Shown piece after piece: positions 1 through 7,093 of a DNA stretch of 16,529 bases. Both the position numbers and the translations under genes were made by a program. The stretch is from an uncultured Bacillota bacterium (lineage in GTDB: Bacteria; Bacillota; Clostridia; Christensenellales; UBA1242). Positions within the stretch are counted from its first letter, which is position 1; each line of letters opens with the position of its first letter. The DNA lies in NCBI GenBank assembly GCA_947088415.1, contig CAMUGK010000013.1, forward strand, positions 1 to 16,529, in the 5' to 3' direction. Below the pieces are notes generated by a model that worked only from the letters and a program-made list of their open reading frames with translations, ran no database searches and had not been told where the DNA came from.

Positions 1-2
1 TT

Positions 3-1175
3 TCTAAACAAGAATCTTTGCAAACAGAATATGACCAAGAAGAAACACGTTATGCTGTTTCTAATGAAGAACTTAATCAAGAAATTGCAGAACTTCAAAA
101 ACAACTTGATGATGCAAAAGAAAGTGTTCAAAAGGCAATGGTTGCAGAATATCAATCTTTCTATGAAAAGATTATGTCAAACGCATATCATTCGGCAGAA
201 AAACGTGTTGCAAATGAAAAAACTGACCTTAAGAAAGAAAGAGATTTGAATGAAAAAGAACTTATCATTGTTCAAACACAAGTTAAACGCCTTATTGATG
301 AAAATAATACCTTAAGGGCAAGACTTGGAGAAAATCCAGTTCAAACTCAACAAAACACTTCTTCAAATGTTCAAGAACAGCAACCACAAACCCCTAAAGG
401 CGAATATGATGCCAATGGAAACTATGTTTATGAAGATGGTTCTTATCATGACCCAAATGGCTTATTCCATGATATTGATGGCAAAATTTATGACATAAAT
501 GGCTCTCTCTTAAGAGAACCAGATGATGACAAACAAGAAGAGCCAGAAAACATTGTTGAAGAACCTGTAATGGAACAACCAAAAGAAGTTGAAAACGAGT
601 TTGTTCAACCAAAAAATATGGTGGTTGAAGAATACAATCCAGCACAAGAAGAAATATCAGAAAGATTTGTTCAAGAACCTGTTAAAAGAGAAGTATTAAG
701 TCAAACTAATACTGAAAAACGTGGCAGAGGCCGTCCTAAAAAAGAAGCCCCTGCAAGTGTTGAACCAAAAGAACCTAAAAAACGAGGACGTCCAAGAAAG
801 GAAGAAACGCTTATAATGTCAGAAAAAGACGGACTTCCAAAAACTGCGAAAAGTTTAACCTCAAAAAAAACTTCGACAAAAAAAAATGATTTAGACCTTG
901 TCAGTCTTGCAAAAATTAATAAACTCATTACAGAGGAAGAAAGCAAACTTACTAAAATGAAAGCACTTGTTAACTCAGAAATTACCGATGTTCTAAACAC
1001 AACAGAGCAAAAGGAAATTAATGATGAACGTGATGAAATCATGAAGGCAGTTGAACAACTTAAAGAAAAAGCACAAGAAGCCAAAAATGAAGGCAAAAGT
1101 GAACAAGAACTTGCTTCAATAAATGCAAGGCTTGAAAGTCTTATCAAAGAGATTTCAGATTTAAACAAAAAATAG
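3..1175 (+). CDS. Coiled-coil protein with two AT-hooks and a heptad Tyr/Asp/Gly repeat (5'-truncated by window)
   Basis: The reading frame is open to the window edge with no start codon; the TTG at 18 lies inside it and has no ribosome binding site, so the gene begins upstream. I do not recognise the family. Numbering from the codon at 3, the 390 visible residues are: a Glu/Gln/Lys-rich predicted coiled coil (about 10-110); a linker; a repeat block at 146-170 made of units GSYHDPN, GLFHDID, GKIYDIN and GSLL; an acidic Pro/Glu/Gln stretch; two AT-hook cores, RGRGRP at 240-245 and RGRPRK at 261-266, in a Lys-rich context; and a C-terminal coiled coil (about 305-388). No membrane segment or signal is seen. 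AT-hooks bind the minor groove of AT-rich DNA, so a DNA-associated structural role is an inference. A terminator follows directly. Confidence 0.85.
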   Translation, partial: SKQESLQTEYDQEETRYAVSNEELNQEIAELQKQLDDAKESVQKAMVAEYQSFYEKIMSNAYHSAEKRVANEKTDLKKERDLNEKELIIVQTQVKRLIDENNTLRARLGENPVQTQQNTSSNVQEQQPQTPKGEYDANGNYVYEDGSYHDPNGLFHDIDGKIYDINGSLLREPDDDKQEEPENIVEEPVMEQPKEVENEFVQPKNMVVEEYNPAQEEISERFVQEPVKREVLSQTNTEKRGRGRPKKEAPASVEPKEPKKRGRPRKEETLIMSEKDGLPKTAKSLTSKKTSTKKNDLDLVSLAKINKLITEEESKLTKMKALVNSEITDVLNTTEQKEINDERDEIMKAVEQLKEKAQEAKNEGKSEQELASINARLESLIKEISDLNKK

Positions 1176-1196
1176 AGGCAAAGGGCCTCTTTTTTT
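1174..1196 (+). terminator. Rho-independent terminator
   Basis: The perfect 6-bp stem AGAGGC/GCCTCT (1174-1179 with 1185-1190) has a 5-nt loop and runs into a T-tract at 1190-1196. The left arm overlaps the TAG stop of the AT-hook gene. Confidence 0.9.
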
Positions 1197-1228
1197 GTTT
1201 AAATAAATTATTATTTTATTTAAAACTC

Positions 1229-1257
1229 TTTAAAAATTAAATGCTTTGTGCTATAAT
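1229..1257 (+). promoter_or_regulatory. Promoter of the WalJ-like gene, placing the transcript start at the ATG
   Basis: A consensus -10 TATAAT (1252-1257) lies 17 nt after a weak -35 TTTAAA (1229-1234). Only 6 nt separate the -10 from the ATG at 1264, so transcription should begin at or within a base or two of the start codon and the mRNA would be leaderless. Confidence 0.7.
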
Positions 1258-1263
1258 ACACTC

Positions 1264-2046
1264 ATGCGTGTTATAAATTTAGCATCTGGCAGTGATGGGA
1301 ATTTAACTTACATTGAAACAGATTCAACTAAAGTTTTGGTTGATATGGGTTTGTCATGCAATGAAACAATTAAACGTCTTGAACTTTTAAATGTTAAACC
1401 TAATGATATTGACGCTGTTTTTGTCACTCATCAACATGTTGACCATATTAAAGGCGTTGATGTATTTTCTAGTAAATTTGATGTTCCAGTTTTTTCTCAT
1501 CAAGAAGTATGGAATGGAATGGACGAAAAACTTGTTAAAACTAAACTTAACAATCGTAAAAGCTTTGATGGAGATTTTGTTTTTAAAGATTTGGAAATTT
1601 TGCCAATTGAAGTTAGTCATGATGTCAAATGCTTTGCCTATTCAATTAAAAACAATTCAAGCAAAATAAGCATCGTCACAGACCTAGGCAAATTTAACGA
1701 TATTTTGCTTTCCAAGATTGCAGACTCTCAACTTGTATATTTAGAAGCGAATTATGACAAACAAATGCTCAACAACAACATGAAATATCCATTTTCACTA
1801 AAACGTCGCATTGCAGGAAGTCAAGGGCATCTTTCCAATGATGATAGTTCAAAAGTTATTGAATTTCTGGCAAAATCTGGCACTCGTCAAATTGTGCTTT
1901 CGCACCTTAGCAAAGAGAATAATTCGCCAAGTCTTGCCTATGAATACATATCAACAAAACTTCACGAAAATGGGATTGAAGAAGGGGTGGACATAAAAAT
2001 TGACGTTGCATCGCCTAACCCTGGTGTTATTTTTAGATTAAAATAA
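1264..2046 (+). CDS. walJ: WalJ/YycJ-like metallo-beta-lactamase-fold hydrolase
   Basis: This 260-residue soluble protein has the metallo-beta-lactamase fold signature THQHVDH (His56, His58, Asp60 and His61 as metal ligands), a later EVSHD histidine, a TDLG aspartate, and the GSQGHLS and LSHLS segments typical of the YycJ/WalJ family. The opening RVINLASGSDGN also fits that family, which is linked in Bacillota to the WalRK cell-wall regulon and proposed to act as a nuclease or phosphodiesterase. Start choice: a frame-extending TTG lies at 1246, but it would place the promoter -10 inside the gene and add residues before the conserved N-terminus, so ATG 1264 is preferred. No Shine-Dalgarno is present, in keeping with a leaderless mRNA. 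It stands alone here, away from any walRK genes. The fold is certain; the exact substrate is not visible from sequence. Confidence 0.9.
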   Translation: MRVINLASGSDGNLTYIETDSTKVLVDMGLSCNETIKRLELLNVKPNDIDAVFVTHQHVDHIKGVDVFSSKFDVPVFSHQEVWNGMDEKLVKTKLNNRKSFDGDFVFKDLEILPIEVSHDVKCFAYSIKNNSSKISIVTDLGKFNDILLSKIADSQLVYLEANYDKQMLNNNMKYPFSLKRRIAGSQGHLSNDDSSKVIEFLAKSGTRQIVLSHLSKENNSPSLAYEYISTKLHENGIEEGVDIKIDVASPNPGVIFRLK

Positions 2047-2055
2047 GAGAAAAAA

Positions 2056-2086
2056 CGACAAAATTAATTTAAAATGTCGATTTTTT
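2056..2086 (+). terminator. Probable terminator after the WalJ-like gene
   Basis: CGACA (2056-2060) pairs with TGTCG (2075-2079) across an AT-rich 14-nt loop that can itself fold (AAATTAATTT is self-complementary). T6 follows. The 5-bp outer stem makes it weaker than the other terminators here. Confidence 0.55.
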
Positions 2087-2215
2087 GTTTGCAAAAAATC
2101 TAAGAATTTGCATAAAAATATTTTTATGACGGTCTAATTATCGCAAAATAAGGCAAAAATTGGGTAAAATAACATATAAATCTTGTTTTTTTGCATAAAA
2201 AATTGCATTTACCCC

Positions 2216-2244
2216 TTGAAAAATGCTTTTTACAGTGATATAAT
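2216..2244 (+). promoter_or_regulatory. Extended -10 promoter of the 848-residue orphan gene
   Basis: TTGAAA (2216-2221), a 17-nt spacer ending in TGA, and a consensus TATAAT (2239-2244) form a near-ideal housekeeping sigma promoter with a TGn extension. The start codon is 28 nt beyond the -10, preceded by a strong AAGGAGGAG site at 2256-2264. Confidence 0.85.
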
Positions 2245-2272
2245 ATAAACAACCTAAGGAGGAGAAATAAAA

Positions 2273-4819
2273 ATGCCAAATTATGATTCAATGAGTATGA
2301 GGGAATTGATAGAATATTTACAACAAAGAAGACCAGAACTTGAAATAGATAGTCTTTCACCTGATGAATTTGAAAAGGTTTTTGTAGCTGTTGCTAAAGA
2401 AGACCAAGAGACTCAAGATGAAGAAGCTATGCGTGCTCAAGAAGCAGAAAATGCTCGCCTTGCCGAAGAAGCAAGACTGGCACAAGAAGCAGAAAATGCT
2501 CGTATTTTAGAAGAAAATCGCAAAGAGCTAGAAAATCGTCAAAACAGTTTGAATAGAATTTTAGATTGGTTTAATAGTCCAGATAAAGATGTCAAAAAAC
2601 TTCAAAGAATTGTTTTTGAAGAAAATAGAATGACAAAAGATATGGAGTTTGACGGGCCACTCACATCTTCTTTGGTTGAATATTTTACAAGAAATAATGA
2701 CCATGAAGAGTTGTCAGAATCTCTTAGAAGAAAGCGTGTGGGTCTATCTGATAAATCTAGAGTTTTAAATGACGATGAAATTTATCAACCGCTTTTAAGA
2801 ATACTTAAAAAGACAAAAGCAGATGAAATTTTAAATGTTCCTTCTAAAGCAATTGTTGACACTTTGAAAGTTAATCAAGACTTTAGTCCAGTTCTTGAAG
2901 AACTTTGCGGGCAGTTTAATATTCTTTTTAAAGATTTACCTAAATATTATGAATTAAGATATCCTGACGGGCAACGTTTTTATAATCCTAAACAACTTAA
3001 CTCTCAAGTTGCAACATTCGTAAATAACTCTTTGACTTATTTTAATGGACTTATAAATGAAAGCAAAAAAGAAATAACTTATAATAACAATGGCAAACAA
3101 ATAACAAAGACTGTAAATTATAGTCCTATTCTGCCACTTGTTGCAACTTGTATCTTAGCAAGAACTTTGCCAGATTCATTTAGCAAAAATAATAAAGGAA
3201 TTAATAATGCACTTGAAGAACTTGAAAATTTTATTGAACCTTTTATTGCTGCCACAATTGATCAACGTTCAATAGGTTTTGTAAGAGAACGTAATCCTGT
3301 CATCCCAACATTGAAAGACCCTGCAATGATTCCAAGTGTTGTTCAAGATTCAGTAAAAATGATTGATCGTATGCTTTGGCTTGCTCATGAAACTTCTTTC
3401 AATTTGGAAGGGCTTAAAGAAAGAATTAGTAAAGGTAAAAAATTAGATTGCATTATGCAATCAGGTAAATTCTTGCATGATATTGCACTTATTCAAAGAT
3501 TAAAACCTGTATCAGGTCAAACTTCAGAAATTCCTTCAGATATTGACCAAGGTGCAGAATATCCTTTAAGTTATGTCAACTATGGTGGAGTAGAAGTTCC
3601 TGTATTTAATAGAAAAGATCAAGTAGAAGATGATTTCTATTCACATTTGACAAACAATCAACAATTACTTGCAGCGTTTGCAACTGGAAATCCTGCCCAT
3701 ATTAGAGCGGTTTTAAAAGTTAAGCAAGATATGGTTGCTGGAAAATTTGACCCTTCAACTCCTGCAGGAAAAACTAGAGCGGCAAACCCAGAAAATATTT
3801 TAAAAGTTGCAGTTTTTGCACTTTTGGCTGTAAAGAAAACTAATTTAGTTTTTACAGAATCTAATATTGATTTTGCTGAAAATTTGGTTGAAGGTTATGC
3901 AGATGTAATAATTGAATGTGAAAGTTTCTTGGGGACTGAACGCTTTAATCAAATTTTGCAACAAGAAGTTAATAAAAACAATGAAAATTTTGCAAAAGCA
4001 GGAAACTTTTTACTTTTAACAGAACATTCAGAAATTCCACAAGAGAATAAAGAAGAGTCTACTCAAGGCTCAGAAGCCCAAGCCAAAGAGGAAAAGAAAC
4101 CTAACGCCTTTGTTGGTGAGGATGAAATGGTTGTAAAGAAACAAAAAGATGGCGGAAGATTTGCTTTCTTTGGTTCACAAAAACCAAAAGCAGTTGTAAA
4201 ATCAGAAGATGACATTGCTTTGGCTTACAGAAATGGTGTTAAAAATTCTGTCGGTTGCTGGTTTACATTTGTAGACAGTGTAAGCAAAATGGCAATCCAA
4301 ATGTCTAATCCTGATGATGAAAGCACACAGGAAATAAAGGCACATACTAGCAAATTGGCTGGAATTCTTACAGATAGAGAAATGCCAAAGAGAAGAAAAA
4401 TGATTTTTGATATGCTTAAAACTGGAGCTCTTGATGAAAATAAATTTGCTTCTACTTATAGAAAATTTGAAAAAGATTGTCCAGTTGCAGTTAGAGTTTT
4501 GGAAGAAGTGATTAGAAGATCAATTGAAACACAAGCAACACTTGTAAAAGGCAAACCAATCCCAACAATCACCGTGCCTGAAGATGACGAAAAATTTAGA
4601 GACCAAAAGAATACAAGAAATAAGATAGTTAGAAGTTTAGAAAAAGAAGCAATAGAGCATGCACAAAGTGATGGGAAAGAGCTTGCCTTGCTTGCGGTTG
4701 CGGGTGAATTTGGCTTACTTGAAAACAAAAAGAGCAGGAAAAAAACACGAGAACAAAAAACTACTGAAGTTCAACCAACTCAAGTTCAACCAAAGCCTGA
4801 TACCGACCTAGAAGCATAA
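2273..4819 (+). CDS. Large orphan cytoplasmic protein with coiled-coil N-terminal region
   Basis: I do not recognise this 848-residue protein. The ATG at 2273 is fixed by a strong AAGGAGGAG ribosome binding site 8 nt upstream and a good promoter. An N-terminal segment (about 1-40) begins with the helix SMRELIEYLQQRRPE. It leads into an Ala/Glu-rich predicted coiled coil (about 45-95) containing a 15-residue duplication: a 20-nt sequence at 2438-2457 recurs exactly at 2483-2502. A long mostly helical domain spans roughly 95-585, then a charged low-complexity linker (about 590-615), a second helical domain (about 620-825) and a disordered tail with EVQPTQVQP. No signal peptide, transmembrane segment, P-loop or catalytic motif is evident. 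It is monocistronic and ends at a strong terminator. A scaffold or structural role is plausible, but nothing in the sequence proves it. Confidence 0.9.
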   Translation: MPNYDSMSMRELIEYLQQRRPELEIDSLSPDEFEKVFVAVAKEDQETQDEEAMRAQEAENARLAEEARLAQEAENARILEENRKELENRQNSLNRILDWFNSPDKDVKKLQRIVFEENRMTKDMEFDGPLTSSLVEYFTRNNDHEELSESLRRKRVGLSDKSRVLNDDEIYQPLLRILKKTKADEILNVPSKAIVDTLKVNQDFSPVLEELCGQFNILFKDLPKYYELRYPDGQRFYNPKQLNSQVATFVNNSLTYFNGLINESKKEITYNNNGKQITKTVNYSPILPLVATCILARTLPDSFSKNNKGINNALEELENFIEPFIAATIDQRSIGFVRERNPVIPTLKDPAMIPSVVQDSVKMIDRMLWLAHETSFNLEGLKERISKGKKLDCIMQSGKFLHDIALIQRLKPVSGQTSEIPSDIDQGAEYPLSYVNYGGVEVPVFNRKDQVEDDFYSHLTNNQQLLAAFATGNPAHIRAVLKVKQDMVAGKFDPSTPAGKTRAANPENILKVAVFALLAVKKTNLVFTESNIDFAENLVEGYADVIIECESFLGTERFNQILQQEVNKNNENFAKAGNFLLLTEHSEIPQENKEESTQGSEAQAKEEKKPNAFVGEDEMVVKKQKDGGRFAFFGSQKPKAVVKSEDDIALAYRNGVKNSVGCWFTFVDSVSKMAIQMSNPDDESTQEIKAHTSKLAGILTDREMPKRRKMIFDMLKTGALDENKFASTYRKFEKDCPVAVRVLEEVIRRSIETQATLVKGKPIPTITVPEDDEKFRDQKNTRNKIVRSLEKEAIEHAQSDGKELALLAVAGEFGLLENKKSRKKTREQKTTEVQPTQVQPKPDTDLEA
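2438..2502 (+). repeat. Internal 45-bp direct duplication in the coiled coil
   Basis: Twenty identical bases at 2438-2457 recur at 2483-2502, a 45-nt period equal to 15 residues (QEAENAR units). The exact DNA identity suggests a recent in-frame duplication rather than convergent codon choice. Confidence 0.85.
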
Positions 4820-4828
4820 TTAAAAAAT

Positions 4829-4857
4829 AAAAAACACGGAAATTTCCGTGTTTTTTT
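4829..4857. terminator. Bidirectional terminator between convergent genes
   Basis: A self-complementary stretch centred at 4842/4843 (AACACGGAAA/TTTCCGTGTT) has A-rich sequence on one side and T7 on the other. It can therefore stop transcription of the 848-residue gene on plus and of metG on minus. Confidence 0.9.
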
Positions 4858-4860
4858 ATC

Positions 4861-4897
4861 ATCTCGACCAAAGCGATAGCGACGTGGAGAAATCTCT
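4861..4897. repeat. Probable degenerate copy of a dispersed palindromic repeat
   Basis: Read on the minus strand, this is GAGATTTCTCCACGTCGC followed by TATCGCTTTGGTCGAGAT. It has the form of the short dispersed repeats built around GAGATTTCTC...TCGCT...CGAGAT that I recall from many bacterial genomes. The ends TCTC (4862-4865) and GAGA (4887-4890) can pair in a bulged hairpin. It is clearly more GC-rich than its surroundings and lies in a non-coding gap. No second copy is present here, so repeat status is inferred from resemblance. Confidence 0.5.
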
Positions 4898-4923
4898 TTC
4901 TTCAGAAACCAGAAACAAAATGA

Positions 4924-6507
4924 TTATTTTGCAAGGCTTGAAAGTTTTTCAAGTTCTGCTTGAATGTCAAGGCGAGGGAAGAGAATTGCAAGTGGCTCGA
5001 TTGTCATTTCATCTTTAAGAGCATAGAATGCGTCTAAAGTTTTAAAACCTTCTTCAAGATTTGTTATATTAAGTGCATCAAGCACTTTTTTTGTGCAATC
5101 TGGAAGGAATGAATTTAAAAGCAATGTTCCTATTCTTATTGTTTCAACAAGATTTCTCAAAATATTTTTAAGTTCTTGTTCGCGTGCTGAGTCTTTTGCA
5201 ACAGCCCATGGCTCACTAAGTTCAATATATCTGTTTGCTTGAGAGAAAATGTTAAAAATTGAAATAAGTGATTTTGAAACATCAAATTCTTTCATGTATT
5301 TGAAAACTTTTGCCTTTTCTTCTTCTACATTTTGTTTTAATTCTTTTGCAAGGGCATTATCTTCACCATTTGCTTTTGGCAAAACGCTGCCAAAGTATTT
5401 TTTAAGCATGCTTAAAGTTCTTGAAACAAGATTTCCATAATTATTTGAAAGGTCACTATTAAATCTTGTTAAAAATGCTTCGGTTGAATAATTTCCGTCA
5501 GAGCCAAAAGGAATTTCACGTAAAAGTATATATCTTATTGCATCAGCTGAATAAAGATGAACAAGAATTCTTGGGTCGATACATTCTTTTTTATCTGTTT
5601 CTTTACTTTTAGAGAGTTTGCCATCGCCAAACAACATCCAGCCATGACCAAAAATTTGTTTTGGAAGTGGAAGTTCAAGTGCCATTAAAATTGCAGGCCA
5701 GATTATTGCATGAAAACGAACAATCTCTTTTCCAACCATATGCACATCTGCAGGCCAATATTTTTTAAAATTGCTTTCGTCTTCGCTGTTATATCCTAAA
5801 GCGTTGATATAGTTTGTCAAAGCATCAACCCAAACATAAATTGTGTGTCTTGGGTCAAAGTCAACAGGAATTCCCCATTTAACTGAAGTTCTTGAAACGC
5901 AAAGGTCATCTAAACCAGGTTTAATAAAATTGTTTATCATTTCGTTTACACGAGATGTTGGCAAAAGAAAGTTAGGGTTTTCTTTATATAACTTCAAAAG
6001 CCTATCTCCAAACTCAGAGAGTTTAAAGAAATATGCCTCTTCTTCTTGCATGATAACATCTCTTCCACAGTCTGGACATTTGTTATTAATAAGTTGAGAC
6101 TCTGTCCAAAAACTTTCACAAGGTGTGCAATACCAGCCTTTATATTTGCCTTTATAAATGTAACCTTTTTCATAGAGAGTTTTAAATATTTTTTGCACTG
6201 ACTTTTCATGATAATCATCTGTTGTGCGAATAAACTTGTCATAACTTATATTTAACATTGCCCATAATGATTTTGCGTCTGCAATCATTTCATCAAGATA
6301 TTCTTTTTCTTGCTTTCCAACTTCATGTGCCTTTTGACTTATCTTTTGACCATGCTCGTCAGTTCCAGTCAAATACATAACATCTTTGCCTTGATTGCGA
6401 TTAAATCTTGCAATAGCGTCACAAATCACTGTTGTGTAACAATTGCCAAGAGTGAATTTGTTGCTTGGGTAATAAATAGGTGTTGTGATATAAAAAGTTT
6501 CTTTCAT
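4924..6507 (-). CDS. metG: Methionyl-tRNA synthetase, short form with a TLGN signature
   Basis: It charges tRNA-Met with methionine in the cytoplasm. The 527 residues hold the class Ia Rossmann catalytic domain opening ITTPIYYPSNK, the LTGTDEHGQKI block, a zinc knuckle with Cys127/Cys130 and Cys144/Cys147, the WVDAL and GHGWMLF motifs, and a KLSKS (297-301) in place of KMSKS. The helical anticodon-binding domain follows. The C-terminal EMAP/Trbp111-like tRNA-binding domain found in Bacillus MetRS is absent, as in other short MetRS. The oddity is the ATP-binding HIGH motif, which reads TLGN at 19-22: both histidines are replaced. ATG 6507 is chosen because a GGAGGAG site lies directly before it; an upstream TTG (6519) is itself part of that site. 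The promoter gives only about 15 nt of leader, so there is no T-box. Otherwise intact and almost certainly functional. Confidence 0.97.
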   Translation of the reverse strand: MKETFYITTPIYYPSNKFTLGNCYTTVICDAIARFNRNQGKDVMYLTGTDEHGQKISQKAHEVGKQEKEYLDEMIADAKSLWAMLNISYDKFIRTTDDYHEKSVQKIFKTLYEKGYIYKGKYKGWYCTPCESFWTESQLINNKCPDCGRDVIMQEEEAYFFKLSEFGDRLLKLYKENPNFLLPTSRVNEMINNFIKPGLDDLCVSRTSVKWGIPVDFDPRHTIYVWVDALTNYINALGYNSEDESNFKKYWPADVHMVGKEIVRFHAIIWPAILMALELPLPKQIFGHGWMLFGDGKLSKSKETDKKECIDPRILVHLYSADAIRYILLREIPFGSDGNYSTEAFLTRFNSDLSNNYGNLVSRTLSMLKKYFGSVLPKANGEDNALAKELKQNVEEEKAKVFKYMKEFDVSKSLISIFNIFSQANRYIELSEPWAVAKDSAREQELKNILRNLVETIRIGTLLLNSFLPDCTKKVLDALNITNLEEGFKTLDAFYALKDEMTIEPLAILFPRLDIQAELEKLSSLAK

Positions 6508-6528
6508 TTTCTCCTCCAATTTGCAGTA

Positions 6529-6557
6529 AGTTTATCACTTTAAGTCTTTTAAGTCAA
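6529..6557 (-). promoter_or_regulatory. metG promoter
   Basis: On the minus strand, TTGACT (6557-6552) is followed by a 17-nt spacer ending TGA and then TAAACT (6534-6529). This is a -35/extended -10 pair. The predicted start near 6522 leaves a leader just long enough for the GGAGGAG site, which rules out an attenuator or T-box. Confidence 0.85.
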
Positions 6558-6637
6558 GAAAAATGTAATATACTTCAAATTCTTTTATAAAGAGAGAAAT
6601 TTCGTCAATAATCTTTTAAAGTGAAAAAGTAAAAAGG

Positions 6638-6646
6638 TGTTAAACT
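6638..6646 (+). promoter_or_regulatory. Extended -10 element before the membrane micropeptide
   Basis: TGTTAAACT has the TGn-TATAAT form (4 of 6 in the hexamer) and ends 6 nt before the GTG at 6653. No good -35 is seen. The same -10 hexamer and extension serve metG on the other strand. Confidence 0.4.
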
Positions 6647-6652
6647 GAGATT

Positions 6653-6751
6653 GTGAAAAAGTTTTTTTTAATTTTAATAGGCGTGGTGGCGGTTGTGGCA
6701 ATTTTTGTTGTTGTCACAATCTTTGGCGGGCATGCGATGAATATTATTTAA
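6653..6751 (+). CDS. Putative 32-residue single-pass membrane peptide
   Basis: A GTG-started frame encodes a 32-residue peptide with a basic MKKF start and one hydrophobic segment (LILIGVVAVVAIFVVVTIF, about residues 6-24). It ends in a short GGHAMNII tail and TAA. The composition is that of a small inner-membrane peptide and is unlikely for random AT-rich DNA: the Val/Gly/Ala run uses G-rich codons in an otherwise A/T-rich gap. No Shine-Dalgarno precedes it; the -10 lies 6 nt upstream, so it would be leaderless. A strong terminator follows. It could instead be non-coding. No function can be assigned. Confidence 0.45.
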   Translation: MKKFFLILIGVVAVVAIFVVVTIFGGHAMNII

Positions 6752-6780
6752 CTAAAAATAAATAAAAGCACAAAAAACAT

Positions 6781-6805
6781 ATGACAAGCGAGTCTTGTCA
6801 TTTTT
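6781..6805. terminator. Bidirectional terminator
   Basis: A perfect 8-bp stem ATGACAAG/CTTGTCAT (6781-6788, 6794-6801) with a 5-nt loop has T-runs downstream on plus and a T6 run downstream on minus. It separates the small membrane ORF from the convergent XRE gene. Confidence 0.88.
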
Positions 6806-6823
6806 CTTTAAATTATTTTGATA

Positions 6824-7039
6824 TTAAAATTCAGAGCGCCCGATTAAATAATCAACAGTAACTTCAAAATAGTCGGCAAGTTTTTTAAGCATGTCAATGT
6901 TAGGTTCAATTTGACCACGTTCCCATTTTGAGACTTGTTTTTGATTTGAATCAATCTTTTGGGCAAGAGCAACTTGTGAAAGTGCACCTTCTTTTCTCAG
7001 ATTTTTAATTCTTTCGCCAACGATTATATTTTTATTCAT
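6824..7039 (-). CDS. Small XRE-family transcriptional regulator
   Basis: This 71-residue protein is almost entirely one Cro/C1-type helix-turn-helix domain. GERIKNLRKEGALSQ is helix 1, VALAQKIDSNQKQVSKWERGQ gives the HTH with the characteristic WERG, and PNIDMLKKLADYFEVTVDYLIG is the closing helix pair. It has no effector or dimerisation domain beyond this, as in stand-alone regulators of the SinR/ImmR sort. The ATG at 7039 has no Shine-Dalgarno; a TAAAAT -10 ends 6 nt before it, so it is another leaderless candidate. It is divergent from uppP with 192 bp between, and that gap contains a perfect CGCAAA-A-TTTGCG palindrome that may be its operator. The target is unknown; self-regulation or control of uppP is an inference. 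Confidence 0.93.
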   Translation of the reverse strand: MNKNIIVGERIKNLRKEGALSQVALAQKIDSNQKQVSKWERGQIEPNIDMLKKLADYFEVTVDYLIGRSEF

Positions 7040-7045
7040 ACCATA

Positions 7046-7051
7046 ATTTTA
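7046..7051 (-). promoter_or_regulatory. -10 element of the XRE gene
   Basis: On minus, TAAAAT (7051-7046) ends 6 nt before ATG 7039, so transcription would begin at the start codon. The -35 region is poor. Confidence 0.5.
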
Positions 7052-7080
7052 AATCAAATTTAATTAGATTTTACACGTTA

Positions 7081-7093
7081 CGCAAAATTTGCG
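7081..7093. promoter_or_regulatory. Palindrome, possible XRE operator
   Basis: CGCAAA-A-TTTGCG is a perfect inverted repeat with a single central base, in the divergent XRE/uppP spacer just upstream of the XRE -35 region. A looser inverted pair, TTTG...CGACAAA, follows at about 7108-7126. Confidence 0.4.

Noticed and set aside
701..1168. 155-codon open frame on minus inside the AT-hook gene
   Set aside because: Its Ser/Phe/Leu-rich product mirrors Glu/Lys codons on the other strand; no start signals.
1246..1263. TTG start extending the WalJ-like protein by six residues
   Set aside because: The extension encodes the -10 box and precedes the conserved family N-terminus.
2124..2360. 78-codon minus frame across the upstream region and start of the 848-residue gene
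   Set aside because: It runs through a strong plus-strand promoter and ribosome binding site, and its product looks like reverse-complement noise.
6508..6652. T-box or other riboswitch before metG
   Set aside because: The promoter lies so close that only about 15 nt of leader remain, too short for any such element.
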